42,863 nucleotides of DNA, taken from contig DASXSF010000156.1 in NCBI GenBank assembly GCA_036506155.1, forward strand, positions 1-42,863, written 5' to 3'. Source of the stretch: DASXRA01 sp036506155. Lineage in GTDB: Bacteria > Actinomycetota > Actinomycetes > Mycobacteriales > Jatrophihabitantaceae. The notes under the pieces were generated by a model. That model was given only the letters and a program-made list of their open reading frames with translations. It searched no databases and had not been told where the DNA came from. The position numbers were made by a program, and so were the translations under genes. Shown one piece after another: positions 15,968-23,474 of the stretch (the first letter of the stretch is position 1; every line of letters starts with the position of its first letter).

Positions 15968-17112
15968 AGCAACCCGCCAGGGTCGACGCCACGATCAGCC
16001 AACCGCTCGATCAGTGCGCCGGCTCGCCGTTCCACGCCACGCACCCACGACCACACCGGCGCCACCATCAGCTCGTCGCCGACCCGGTCGAGCAGTCCGA
16101 TCTCGGCAACCCTGCGATCGCCCGAGCGCGTGCGTCGGAGGTGCAGCACGACATCGAGCGCGCTCGCCGCCTGGCTGGTGACCGCTGCCTGCGACAAACC
16201 GCCGAGCGCGCCCAAGGCATACAACCGGGCCGGCACATCGGCTGCCGCGTTCGCATGCAGCGTCGCGGCGCCGCCTTCGTGGCCGGTGTTGAGCGCAACG
16301 AGCAGCTCGACGATCTCGGCGCCCCGGAACTCGCCGACAACGAGGCGGTCCGGGCGCATGCGCAACGCCTGGCGCACCAGCTCGCGCAGCCCGACCGCAC
16401 CTGATCCCTCAACGTTGGGCGTCCGCGTCACGAGCCGCACCATGTGCGGATGCGATGTGACGAGCTCCGGCGCGTCCTCGATAACGAGCAAGCGCTCCGA
16501 CGCGGGAACGCAGCCCAGCAACGTGCCTAACAACGTCGTTTTGCCGCTGCCGGCACCCCCACTGATCATGAGCGTGAGCCGTGCCTCGACGATGGCGCGC
16601 AGCAGCTCGGCAACTCGCGCCTCGACCAGCTCCCGTAGGTCGAAGCGGCGACGGGCCAGGACACGCAACGACAGCGTCGTCCACGGCGCGATCGGGGGCA
16701 GCACAGCGTGCAACCGGGTGCCGTCGGGCAGCGCAGCGTCGACCCAGGGCGAGGCGTCGTCCAGGCGGCGTCCGGCAGCTGCGGCCAGCCGCTGCGCCAG
16801 CCGGCGTACCGCGGCGTCGCCTGAAAATCGCACGGCGGTGCGTTCCAGGCCGCGCCCGCGATCCAGCCACACGTCGTCGGGCCGATTCACAAGCACGTCG
16901 CTCACCCCTGGGAGGGCGAGGAGCGGCTCCAGTGGCCCGGCGCCGGCCACCTCGGCAGTGACGTCGCGCTGAATCGCGGCCAGCGCGGCGTCGTCGGCAA
17001 TGACGGACGCGCGGCTCTGCTCGTCTCGCACGGCGTCGCCGACCGCCCAGGGCTCCGACGCGGTGAGCGCGAGGCGCTTCCGCACGCGGTCGACGAACGC
17101 GAGCTCGGTCAC
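15961..17112 (-). CDS. tadA: Tad pilus assembly ATPase TadA/CpaF (Rv3659c-like)
   Basis: 383-residue secretion ATPase. The N-terminal domain is followed by Walker A GGAGSGKTT (185-193), an Asp box around LLVIEDAPEL, Walker B-type RLVVGEFRGAEI, and a His box GHEGGAATLHAN. It powers pilin extrusion through the TadB/TadC platform. GTG 17112 is chosen because it overlaps the stop of the upstream tadZ-like gene (GTGA) and gives the expected length. The open frame continues to 17874 but that extension lies antisense to nothing conserved and overlaps tadZ in another frame, so it is rejected. Confidence 0.93.
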   Translation of the reverse strand: MTELAFVDRVRKRLALTASEPWAVGDAVRDEQSRASVIADDAALAAIQRDVTAEVAGAGPLEPLLALPGVSDVLVNRPDDVWLDRGRGLERTAVRFSGDAAVRRLAQRLAAAAGRRLDDASPWVDAALPDGTRLHAVLPPIAPWTTLSLRVLARRRFDLRELVEARVAELLRAIVEARLTLMISGGAGSGKTTLLGTLLGCVPASERLLVIEDAPELVTSHPHMVRLVTRTPNVEGSGAVGLRELVRQALRMRPDRLVVGEFRGAEIVELLVALNTGHEGGAATLHANAAADVPARLYALGALGGLSQAAVTSQAASALDVVLHLRRTRSGDRRVAEIGLLDRVGDELMVAPVWSWVRGVERRAGALIERLADRGVDPGGLLC

Positions 17113-17783
17113 GATTGCACCGCGTCGAGCACACCGCGCGCCACGCGTGACATCGCACGTGGCAACGACGTCACGGCCAGCGGAGACTCGGCGCTGTTCG
17201 GCAACGCCGGCACAGCGCCGATCAGCGGCATGTCGACCAACTCGGCCACCCGGGACGCCGGTGCGGCAGCGCCACCGGCACGGACGACCACCAACCCGGT
17301 GACGGCCGTCCCGAGAGCGAGCCGCACCGAGCGGGCACCGGTCACAGACCGCACGTCCGCACCGCACACCAGCACGACCAGCGCACAGCGATCGAGCGCC
17401 GCAGCCCGCCACGGCGTGCTCCATCGACCCAGGTCGACCACCACGGGACCAGCGCGCACGGCGACGTCCAACACCTGCGCCACGGCCACGGGCGCTGGGT
17501 CGAGATCGGCCGATAGCACAGCTACTCGCCCCCACGGGGGCAGCCCGTCGAGCAACGCCGTCGCGTCGAGGCGTCCGCCGTCGAGTCGCAGTCCGGACCA
17601 GCGGGCGCCCGGCACGCCCTCGACGCCCAGCAGCACGTCCAGACCGCCGGCTACAGGATCGAGGTCGACTAGGACAGCGCGACCGCCCAGGCCGGCCATT
17701 GCGGCGAGGACGGCGGCGAAGGTACTGGCCCCGGCACCGCCGCGACCCCCGACCACGCCGATCACCGGCCATATCGCGTCCAC
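17109..17783 (-). CDS. TadZ/CpaE-like (Ssd-like) MinD-family protein with degenerate P-loop
   Basis: 224 residues, start GTG 17783. MinD/ParA-like fold: a deviant P-loop GVVGGRGGAGASTFAA in which the conserved Lys residues are missing (Ala where GKST is usual), LVDLDPVAGGLDVLLG, and VVVDLGRW. It corresponds to Rv3660c (Ssd, septum-site-determining-like) and to TadZ/CpaE, which position the pilus machine. It is shorter than Rv3660c because it lacks the N-terminal receiver-like domain. Loss of the P-loop Lys suggests weak or absent ATP hydrolysis. First gene of the tadZABC operon; a copy of the 43-bp DnaA-box-bearing element lies 48 bp upstream. Confidence 0.85.
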   Translation of the reverse strand: MDAIWPVIGVVGGRGGAGASTFAAVLAAMAGLGGRAVLVDLDPVAGGLDVLLGVEGVPGARWSGLRLDGGRLDATALLDGLPPWGRVAVLSADLDPAPVAVAQVLDVAVRAGPVVVDLGRWSTPWRAAALDRCALVVLVCGADVRSVTGARSVRLALGTAVTGLVVVRAGGAAAPASRVAELVDMPLIGAVPALPNSAESPLAVTSLPRAMSRVARGVLDAVQS

Positions 17784-17831
17784 GCGCCCAGGGAACCGAA
17801 GAAGGGCGAGACCAGGAAGCCGTCCAGCAGC

Positions 17832-17874
17832 ATCTGTGGATGACCGACCCGCCTGTGGACGGCCGACTTGACAA
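17832..17874 (-). promoter_or_regulatory. Copy 2 of the 43-bp tad upstream element, with two DnaA-box-like 9-mers
   Basis: Minus-strand reading starts TTGTCAAGT and contains CCGTCCACA and TCATCCACA, same orientation, 20 bp apart, two mismatches each from the best DnaA consensus. It ends 48 bp before the tadZ-like start, exactly as copy 1 does before the pilin gene. On the plus strand its edge forms TTGACA, which may serve the divergent HAD gene. Confidence 0.7.
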
Positions 17875-17893
17875 ACCTAGGACGCCCTATCCT
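17868..17893 (+). promoter_or_regulatory. Candidate promoter of the HAD phosphatase gene
   Basis: TTGACA (17868-17873) and TATCCT (17888-17893) are separated by 14 bp, shorter than the ideal. The -10 lies 8 bp before GTG 17902, so the mRNA would be leaderless. The -35 overlaps the 43-bp element shared with the tad operon, linking the two divergent units. Confidence 0.45.
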
Positions 17894-17901
17894 CGGACAG
17901 C

Positions 17902-18693
17902 GTGGCAACGTCCGCGGCCTTCTTCGATCTTGACAAGACGATCATCGCCAAGTCGAGCACGCTCGCATTCGGCAAGCCCTTCTACCAAAGCGGGCTCATC
18001 AACCGGCGCACCGTGCTGCGAAGCGCGTATGCCCAGTTCGTCTTCGCGCTCGCCGGCGCGGATGAGGACCAGATGGACCGCATGCGCAGCTTCATCACCG
18101 ATATGTGCACCGGCTGGGACGTGGCGCAGGTCCGCGACGTCGTTGCCGAGACGCTGCACGACATCATCGACCCGCTGGTGTACGACGAGGCCGTCCGACT
18201 GATCGAACAGCACAAGGAGGACGGCTGCGAGGTCGTGATCGTCTCGTCATCTGGCGCGGAGGTCGTCGAACCCATCGGGGCGATGGTGGGCGCCGACGAG
18301 GTGATCGCCACCCAGATGGTCGTAAAGGACGGCAAATACACCGGCGAGATCGCCCGCTATGTGTACGGAATCGGCAAAGCCGAGGCCATCCGAGAATTCG
18401 CCGAACGGCGGGGCTATGCCCTCGAGGACTGTTACGCCTACTCCGACTCGATCACCGACCTGCCGATGCTCGACGAGGTCGGGCACCCCGTCGTGGTCAA
18501 CGCCGACCGCGCGCTACGCAAGGTCGCCCTCGAGCGAGGCTGGCCGATGCGCGAATTCAGCAACGCCGTGCCGCTGCACGAGCGGCTGCGCGCGCCGAAG
18601 CCGTCTGCCACGCTCACGCTCGCAGGTGCGGGAGTCGCCGCGGCCAGCCTCGCCTGGTATGCGACCCGGCGCCGCCGGGGTGGCCCCGGCTGA
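17902..18693 (+). CDS. HAD-superfamily subfamily IB phosphatase, SerB-like (Rv3661-like)
   Basis: 263 residues. Motif I is FFDLDKTI (nucleophile D9, acid D11), motif II VVIVSSSGAEVV, and motif IV DSITDLPML. A helical cap sits between motifs I and II. After LRAPKPSATL comes one C-terminal hydrophobic segment (AGAGVAAASLAWYA) and a basic tail, so the enzyme is probably membrane-tethered. Related actinobacterial proteins are annotated as phosphoserine-phosphatase-like or as morphological-differentiation-associated proteins; the true substrate is unknown. GTG 17902 follows a -10 hexamer by 8 bp with no Shine-Dalgarno, so translation is probably leaderless. Divergent from the tadZABC operon and followed by a probable structured RNA. 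Confidence 0.9.
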   Translation: MATSAAFFDLDKTIIAKSSTLAFGKPFYQSGLINRRTVLRSAYAQFVFALAGADEDQMDRMRSFITDMCTGWDVAQVRDVVAETLHDIIDPLVYDEAVRLIEQHKEDGCEVVIVSSSGAEVVEPIGAMVGADEVIATQMVVKDGKYTGEIARYVYGIGKAEAIREFAERRGYALEDCYAYSDSITDLPMLDEVGHPVVVNADRALRKVALERGWPMREFSNAVPLHERLRAPKPSATLTLAGAGVAAASLAWYATRRRRGGPG

Positions 18694-18752
18694 GCGTCCA
18701 GGAGACGGTCAGGGCACCAGGTTCCGACGACGCCCCGCGCACTCCCCGAATT

Positions 18753-18772
18753 ACAAGGCCTGCAGGTCTTGT
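18753..18772. repeat. 20-bp near-perfect palindrome after the HAD gene
   Basis: ACAAGGCC and GGTCTTGT pair (one G-U) around a TGCA loop, 60 bp past the HAD stop. It may end the HAD transcript or be a regulator site upstream of the RNA gene that follows. Confidence 0.5.
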
Positions 18773-18784
18773 GTCACGGCCGAT

Positions 18785-19017
18785 CCGGGCGTGCAATGAC
18801 TACACCGGACGAGGCCCGTCGATGGCGGTCCAGCCCCCAGCGGTCCTCAGCCGGCACGGTCCACCGGGCACCCACGCGGCGACCCCACCACGCCACAGGT
18901 GAGTCGACGCGGACCGGCCCACCGGCCCGCGCCTGACATGAGGAACAGGTGCACGCTTGGTAACCCGGCGAACGGTGTGCAGGGCGGCGCCGCATCCCGC
19001 GGCGCCGCCTCTTTTAT
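18785..19017 (+). ncRNA. Probable Ms1 (MTS2823-type) 6S-like RNA; 5' end uncertain
   Basis: The 359-bp gap between the HAD gene and the Rv3662c-like gene has no coding frame of note but ends in a strong plus-strand intrinsic terminator. In mycobacteria the Ms1/MTS2823 RNA, a 6S-like RNA that binds core RNA polymerase, lies in the same interval (Rv3661-Rv3662c) on the same strand. Internal complementarity fits a long interrupted hairpin: AGGC at 18812 with GCCT at 18931, and GGCGGTCC at 18824 with GGACCGGCC at 18911. A second hairpin pairs GCACG near 18951 with TGTGC near 18976. The assignment rests on synteny, strand, length and terminator, not on a sequence search. The promoter and exact 5' end are not resolved. 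Confidence 0.55.
18983..19017 (+). terminator. Strong intrinsic terminator
   Basis: An 11-bp perfect stem, GGCGGCGCCGC and GCGGCGCCGCC, with a 5-nt ATCCC loop, followed by TCTTTTAT. It is the only terminator in the window with a clear U-tract. It lies 290 bp after the HAD stop, so it probably ends a separate RNA rather than the HAD mRNA. Confidence 0.85.
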
Positions 19018-19034
19018 CCCGCCTGGGCGCCGCT

Positions 19035-19055
19035 GGCTCCTCGCGCGAGCGCTCA
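19035..19055. repeat. Recurrent GAGCGCTC border motif, copy at the Rv3662c-like stop
   Basis: A 21-bp sequence ending in TCGCGCGAGCGCTCA matches 20 of 21 positions at 32324-32344. In both places the final TCA is the stop codon (TGA on the minus strand) of a minus-strand gene. The core palindrome GAGCGCTC is at 19047-19054. Confidence 0.7.
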
Positions 19056-19754
19056 CTGCCTGGATATTGCCTCGCAGATCGCGGTTGCTTCGCGCGCACC
19101 GATAACGACGGCGTCGGCGCAGTGCCGCAGCCAGCGAGACACATCGCCGTCGGCGTAGGCGCGCAATCCGGCGTCGTACTCCTGGCGCAGTTCGCGGTGC
19201 CCGACCTCGACGACGACCAGCGACTTGGGGTCGAGCCCTCGCTCGACCAGCGTCAGCCGCTCCGCCACCCGGGCGACGATTCCGGACACAGGCGCGAACA
19301 TGTCGAGCGCCAGCAACTCGCCGTGCACGACGGCGGCCACGACGAGGGCAGGGGCGGACGCCGCGCCCAGCACATCGACGAGCAGGTCCAGGCGGCGCGT
19401 GTCGCCTGTGGGACGGCCGCGCGAGTCGGCCTCGAGCAGGTCGGCGGCCGCCAGCGTGTGCAGGCGGGCCAGCGCCTGACGGGGAGCCCTCGTCCACGTG
19501 TCGGCCAGCGGCCCGATCGCCGACTGCGCGCGCATTGCTCCCTGCATCAGCGGATCGTCCAGCGCGGCGCCGCTGCGGACGTCCGCAAGGGCTGCGTGCA
19601 CGCCGGAGAGCGACGCCGACGCCCAGGCGCCGCGCAGGGCCGACTCGGCCGAGACGTCCGCCGAGCGCCGCCGCAGCACCCGGTGCGTCAGCAATGCGTC
19701 CACGGCGGTACGCGCCGCGGCGACGCTGTCGCGCACGCCGGACAGCTCGAGCAC
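19053..19754 (-). CDS. Rv3662c-like protein, degenerate Fic-like fold
   Basis: 233 residues from GTG 19754; function unknown. The family sits beside the HAD gene in many actinobacteria. The layout resembles a Fic AMP-transferase: an N-terminal ASASLSG segment where class II Fic proteins have the inhibitory S/T-x-x-x-E-G helix, and DMFAPVSGIVAR (151-162) where Fic has HPFxDGNGRxxR. The catalytic His, the GN/GR residues and the inhibitory Glu are all absent, so AMP transfer is unlikely. The conserved-looking reading LTDPLAPVLEL begins seven codons earlier at CTG 19775, which overlaps the stop of the upstream propeller gene and could be the real start. The minus-strand stop lies inside a repeated GAGCGCTC motif. 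Confidence 0.75.
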   Translation of the reverse strand: MLELSGVRDSVAAARTAVDALLTHRVLRRRSADVSAESALRGAWASASLSGVHAALADVRSGAALDDPLMQGAMRAQSAIGPLADTWTRAPRQALARLHTLAAADLLEADSRGRPTGDTRRLDLLVDVLGAASAPALVVAAVVHGELLALDMFAPVSGIVARVAERLTLVERGLDPKSLVVVEVGHRELRQEYDAGLRAYADGDVSRWLRHCADAVVIGAREATAICEAISRQ

Positions 19755-19767
19755 CGGCGCTAGCGGA

Positions 19768-20805
19768 TCAGTCAGCGAGGACCGCCACCCGCCCAGTCGT
19801 GCCGGACGCCCAAACCGTGCCGTCACGCCCACGCTGCACGGTGTCGAAGTTGCCGGTGTCGAACGTCGTCCACGTGCGCCCGCCGTCGGTCGAGATGTCC
19901 GAACCGGTCGGCCCGACCGCGACCAACGTGTGCGGTCCGACGAACGCCACACCCGACCGGTACCCGCCCGGCATCGCCGCCGCGAGCTGCCACGACCTCC
20001 CGCCGTCCGTTGACGTCGCCGCGATGTCGACGTGTGCGGTCGGCGCGGTGAAGTCGCCGCCGACCGCCACCACATGCCGTGCTCCCCAGGCGGCCAGCGA
20101 ATAGATGCCCGCCGTCGGCCCGGCCACCACCGGCGTGTCAGCGACCGTCCAGGTGCGGCCGAAGTCCCGGGAGTGGAACACCCGCGGCACCGCGCCACCA
20201 CCGCTCGCGATCCAGGCCTGGTGCCCCGACGTGATCAGACAGGTTCCCGAGGCGGCGAAACCGAACTCCCCCGGCAACGCGGCCGGCATGCCAGCAGGGT
20301 CGACGAGCGCCCAGCTCTGCCCGCCGTCGTGCGTCGCGACCAGCCGGAACTTGCCGTCCACGGGATCACTGACCGCCAGCCCGTCACGCGGATTGAAGAA
20401 CGCCATGCAGTCGTAGAACGCGTTCGGGTCGTCGTTGGTGAACGTGAGCTGCCAGGATTGCCCGCCGTCCGCCGTCCGGTACACCCGCGCGTCGGTGCCG
20501 GTGCCGATTGTCAACGCCACGGCGTGCAAGCCGTCCCACGCCTCGATGTCGCGGAACTGCAAGGCGGACGCGCCGGGCGGTGAGACGTTCGACCAGTGCC
20601 CACCGCCGTCGATGGTCCGCAGCACCGTGCCGGACGCGCCGGCCAGCCACGCTACGGAACGCGAGACGGCCGCCAGCCCACGGAATTGCTGCGAGCTGCC
20701 CGTCGGTACCAACCTCCAGGAGGGGGTCGCGTGCGCCGACGCAGGCACTGCCGCCGCCAGCACAACGCCGAACGCAAGGGCAGGAACGAAGGTGCGAAGT
20801 CTCAT
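19768..20805 (-). CDS. Secreted beta-propeller with Asp-box (BNR/YCF48-like) repeats
   Basis: 345 residues. A Sec signal peptide (residues 1-26, ending PASAHA) precedes a repeat protein. Asp-box motifs of the type T-x-D-G-G-x-x-W recur: IDGGGHW, ADGGQSW, HDGGQSW, TDGGRSW and TDGGRTW, with SRDFGRTW as a variant. The family includes YCF48/HCF136-type assembly factors and sialidase-like propellers, but no sialidase catalytic set is evident, so it probably binds a ligand or scaffolds outside the cell. ATG 20805. Its stop overlaps the region where the Rv3662c-like gene must start, so the two are cotranscribed. Role unknown. Confidence 0.88.
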   Translation of the reverse strand: MRLRTFVPALAFGVVLAAAVPASAHATPSWRLVPTGSSQQFRGLAAVSRSVAWLAGASGTVLRTIDGGGHWSNVSPPGASALQFRDIEAWDGLHAVALTIGTGTDARVYRTADGGQSWQLTFTNDDPNAFYDCMAFFNPRDGLAVSDPVDGKFRLVATHDGGQSWALVDPAGMPAALPGEFGFAASGTCLITSGHQAWIASGGGAVPRVFHSRDFGRTWTVADTPVVAGPTAGIYSLAAWGARHVVAVGGDFTAPTAHVDIAATSTDGGRSWQLAAAMPGGYRSGVAFVGPHTLVAVGPTGSDISTDGGRTWTTFDTGNFDTVQRGRDGTVWASGTTGRVAVLAD

Positions 20806-20913
20806 GCCGGGAACGCTAGCGCCGCGCGCAAGACGCGCAGCCCCGATAGGCTAGCCGCGGCGTGCCGGGAAGCCTGGTCGGCAAGTAGGTCGTACCTTGC
20901 CCGGAGAGACGCG

Positions 20914-22113
20914 ATGTCAATCATTCTTGTGTTCGGCGTGACGCTGCTCATCGTCGTGTTGCTCTCGGGCTTCGCCGCCCGCACCGTGCTCTCTACAGCG
21001 CTGCTGTTCCTGCTGGCCGGCGCGCTCACCGGCAACGGCGGTCTCGGCTGGATGGACATCAAGCCGAACGACCCCGTGATCGTCACACTCGCCGACCTGG
21101 CGCTGTTCAGCGTCCTCTACACCGACGGGATGCGCGCCGCACTGCCCGAACTCAAAGCGATCGGGCCTACCGCCGGCCGCGCGCTCGGCCTCGGCATGCC
21201 GCTCACATTCATCGGCATCGCGCTGCTCACGAGGGCGTTTACGCCGCTGACCTGGACGGAAAGCTTCCTCGTCGGAGCGATCCTGTCCCCGACCGACCCG
21301 GTGTTCGCCGCGGCGATCATCGGTCGCGCCGACGTCCCGCTACGGTTGCGCCGACTGCTCAACGTCGAGTCCGGGCTGAACGACGGGCTCGCGCTGCCCG
21401 TCGTCGTCATCCTGATCGCCGCCGCCTCGCATGGGCACACGCACATCTGGACGGTGGTGGGTGAGCTCGCCGGCGGCATCGCGCTGGGCATCGCGCTGCC
21501 GGTCGTCACGCACCAGCTCACCCGGTTGCCCGGGGTGGGCAGCGAGGCGAAGCTGGCGCCACTCGGACCGCTGAGCGTCGCGGTGATCCTCTACGCGACC
21601 TGTCACCTGACGCATGCCAACGGCTACCTCGCCGCCTTCGCGGCGGGCTCGACGATGGCGACCGTCTCCCCGTCGGCGCATCATGCATTCGAGGCGTTCG
21701 GCGACCTGATCGCCGAGTTGCTCAAGCTGGCGGCGCTGCTGGTGTTCGGAGCGCTCATCACGCCGGAGTTGCTGCACCGCGTGCCGATCGGTGCCTGGGC
21801 GGTAGCAGTCCTGGCGCTGGTGTTCGTCAGGCCCGCGGCGCTGCTGCTGAGCCTGTACCGAGCCCGGCTCAGCCGCCGCGAAACGGCAGCAGTGGCCTGG
21901 TTCGGCCCGAAGGGCTTCGCGAGTGTCGTCTACGGGCTGCTCGCGCTCGACGCCGGATTCGGCGGGTCACAGGCGGTGTTCGATCTGGTCGCTGTGTGTA
22001 TAGCGCTGTCCATCGTCGTGCACAGTTCCACCGATCTGCCGGTTGCGCGGATGTTCGACGTGCCGGAAGCGCTGAACCCTCCTGATGCGGAAGAGCCGAC
22101 CCGGCTGGAATGA
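20914..22113 (+). CDS. CPA1-family Na+(K+)/H+ antiporter
   Basis: 399 residues with about 12 hydrophobic helices. Ion-binding motifs typical of CPA1 exchangers are present: LSPTDPVFAAAI in helix 5 region and NVESGLNDGLALP, with the paired Asn-Asp. It exchanges cytoplasmic monovalent cations for protons. The open frame extends upstream, but ATG 20914 has GGAGAG 6 nt before it and starts the first helix, so it is preferred. The C-terminus is short, without a TrkA-C or UspA domain. The divergent propeller gene shares its 108-bp promoter region. The actual ion is not determinable by eye. Confidence 0.93.
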   Translation: MSIILVFGVTLLIVVLLSGFAARTVLSTALLFLLAGALTGNGGLGWMDIKPNDPVIVTLADLALFSVLYTDGMRAALPELKAIGPTAGRALGLGMPLTFIGIALLTRAFTPLTWTESFLVGAILSPTDPVFAAAIIGRADVPLRLRRLLNVESGLNDGLALPVVVILIAAASHGHTHIWTVVGELAGGIALGIALPVVTHQLTRLPGVGSEAKLAPLGPLSVAVILYATCHLTHANGYLAAFAAGSTMATVSPSAHHAFEAFGDLIAELLKLAALLVFGALITPELLHRVPIGAWAVAVLALVFVRPAALLLSLYRARLSRRETAAVAWFGPKGFASVVYGLLALDAGFGGSQAVFDLVAVCIALSIVVHSSTDLPVARMFDVPEALNPPDAEEPTRLE

Positions 22114-22143
22114 TTCGACCCAGCGAGGGAAGGAGCGCACATC

Positions 22144-22542
22144 GTGGCCAGCACGATCTCGGACGGAGCCGAGCCGTCGATCGGCCAGCTCGTCCAGGAA
22201 GCGTCGACACAATTCTCAGCTGTACTGCATGGTGAGATCGAGCTCGCCAAGCTCGAGGTGCGGTCGTCGGTCAAGAATGCCGGCGCCGGTGCGGGGTCCT
22301 TCGCCGGTGCCGCGGTGTTGCTGGTGTTTTCGCTGACGTTCGGGCTGATCGCGCTCGCCGAGGGCCTGGTTGCCGCCGGCATCTGGCGATGGGCGGCCTA
22401 CCTGATCGTGTTCGGGTTGCTGCTGCTGATCGTCGGCGTGCTGGTCCTGCTGGGCATCCGCAACGTCAAGCGGGTTCGGGCACCTGAACGCACCATCGCC
22501 AGCAGCAAGGAGACGCTGGCCGTCCTCAAGAACCTCGGATAG
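22144..22542 (+). CDS. Holin-X family membrane protein (Rv3669-like)
   Basis: 132 residues from GTG 22144 with AAGGAG upstream. An N-terminal amphipathic segment (LVQEASTQFSAVLHGEIELAKLE) precedes two transmembrane helices (about 54-74 and 83-104), then a charged C-terminal tail. This is the pattern of the putative actinobacterial holin-X family (PF07332 type). Despite the name these are chromosomal housekeeping genes with unknown role, not phage lysis genes; no phage genes are nearby. It follows the antiporter by 30 bp and precedes the EphE-like gene by 7 bp, as Rv3669 precedes ephE. Confidence 0.88.
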   Translation: MASTISDGAEPSIGQLVQEASTQFSAVLHGEIELAKLEVRSSVKNAGAGAGSFAGAAVLLVFSLTFGLIALAEGLVAAGIWRWAAYLIVFGLLLLIVGVLVLLGIRNVKRVRAPERTIASSKETLAVLKNLG

Positions 22543-22549
22543 TCGCCGG

Positions 22550-23467
22550 ATGGACGACTCGTCGGTCCTCCTCGACGGACCGTGGACGCACCGCACGGTG
22601 CGCGCGAACGGCATCGCGATGCATGTTGCCGAGGTCGGCACGGGGCCGATGGTGTTGATGCTGCACGGGTTCCCACAGTTCTGGTGGACCTGGCAGCAGC
22701 AACTGGTCGATCTCGCCGATACCGGTTTCCGGGCCGTCGCCGTGGATCTGCGCGGTTACGGCGCCAGCGACAAGCCCCCGCGCGGCTACGACGCTCCTAC
22801 CCTGGCCGCCGACATCGCTCAGCTCGTTCCTGCGCTGGGCGAGCGCGACGCGGTGCTTGTCGGCAACAACATCGGTGGACTGCTGGCCTGGACGGTCGCG
22901 GCGCTGCATCCGCGCGTCGTGCGCCGGCTCGCCGTGCTCGGTGCGGCGCATCCGCTGCGGCTCCGGTCAGCGATCGTGTCCGACCCGCGCGGCCAGGGCC
23001 GCGCCTGGGCCTACGCGCTGCGCACCTTCCAACTCCCGCGCCGCCCCGAGACACTGCTGACCCGCAACTCGGCCTACGTCGAAAGCCTCTTCCGGTCCTG
23101 GACGGGACCGGCATGGCGGGCAACCGCGGACTATGCCATGGGCGTCGAGCGATATGCAGCTGCGCTGCGCATCCACCCAGTCGCGCACTGTGCGCTCGAG
23201 TACTTTCGCTGGCTGATCCGCTCGCTGCCGCGCCCCGATGGGCGCCGTTACGCGGGTGCACTTCACGAGCACCCGATCGCAGCGCCCGTGCTGCAACTGC
23301 ACGGCGAACTGGACAGTTGCATACTGCCCCGTACGGCGCAGGGATCGGGCCGTTACGTCACGGGCGCGTACGAGTGGCGGACCCTCGACGGCGTGGGCCA
23401 CTTTCCGCAGAACGAGGCGCCGGACCTGGTGAGCGGCGAGCTGATCCGGTGGGCGAAACAGGCTTGA
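22550..23467 (+). CDS. ephE: EphE-like alpha/beta hydrolase with Asn at the nucleophile position
   Basis: 305 residues of the epoxide-hydrolase branch of alpha/beta hydrolases. The oxyanion motif LHGFPQFWWTW is intact, as are the acid (GELDSCILP) and the catalytic His (GVGHFPQ). At the nucleophile elbow, however, the sequence is LVGNNIGG: Asn107 replaces the Asp of the usual GHDWGG and Asn106 replaces His. As written the enzyme lacks a nucleophile. Either it is a non-catalytic homologue, or Asn107 deamidates to Asp, as has been seen with engineered Asp-to-Asn epoxide hydrolases. ATG 22550 lies 7 bp after the holin-X gene, in the gene order of Rv3669-ephE. Substrate unknown. Confidence 0.87.
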   Translation: MDDSSVLLDGPWTHRTVRANGIAMHVAEVGTGPMVLMLHGFPQFWWTWQQQLVDLADTGFRAVAVDLRGYGASDKPPRGYDAPTLAADIAQLVPALGERDAVLVGNNIGGLLAWTVAALHPRVVRRLAVLGAAHPLRLRSAIVSDPRGQGRAWAYALRTFQLPRRPETLLTRNSAYVESLFRSWTGPAWRATADYAMGVERYAAALRIHPVAHCALEYFRWLIRSLPRPDGRRYAGALHEHPIAAPVLQLHGELDSCILPRTAQGSGRYVTGAYEWRTLDGVGHFPQNEAPDLVSGELIRWAKQA

Positions 23468-23474
23468 CCGACGT

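Noticed and set aside
17113..17874. Upstream extension of the tadA frame
   Set aside because: Overlaps the tadZ-like gene and contains only Arg-rich shadow sequence; GTGA overlap at 17112 fits the operon.
22144..22542. Phage lysis module because of the holin family name
   Set aside because: The holin-X family is chromosomal in actinobacteria, and no endolysin, portal or integrase gene is nearby.
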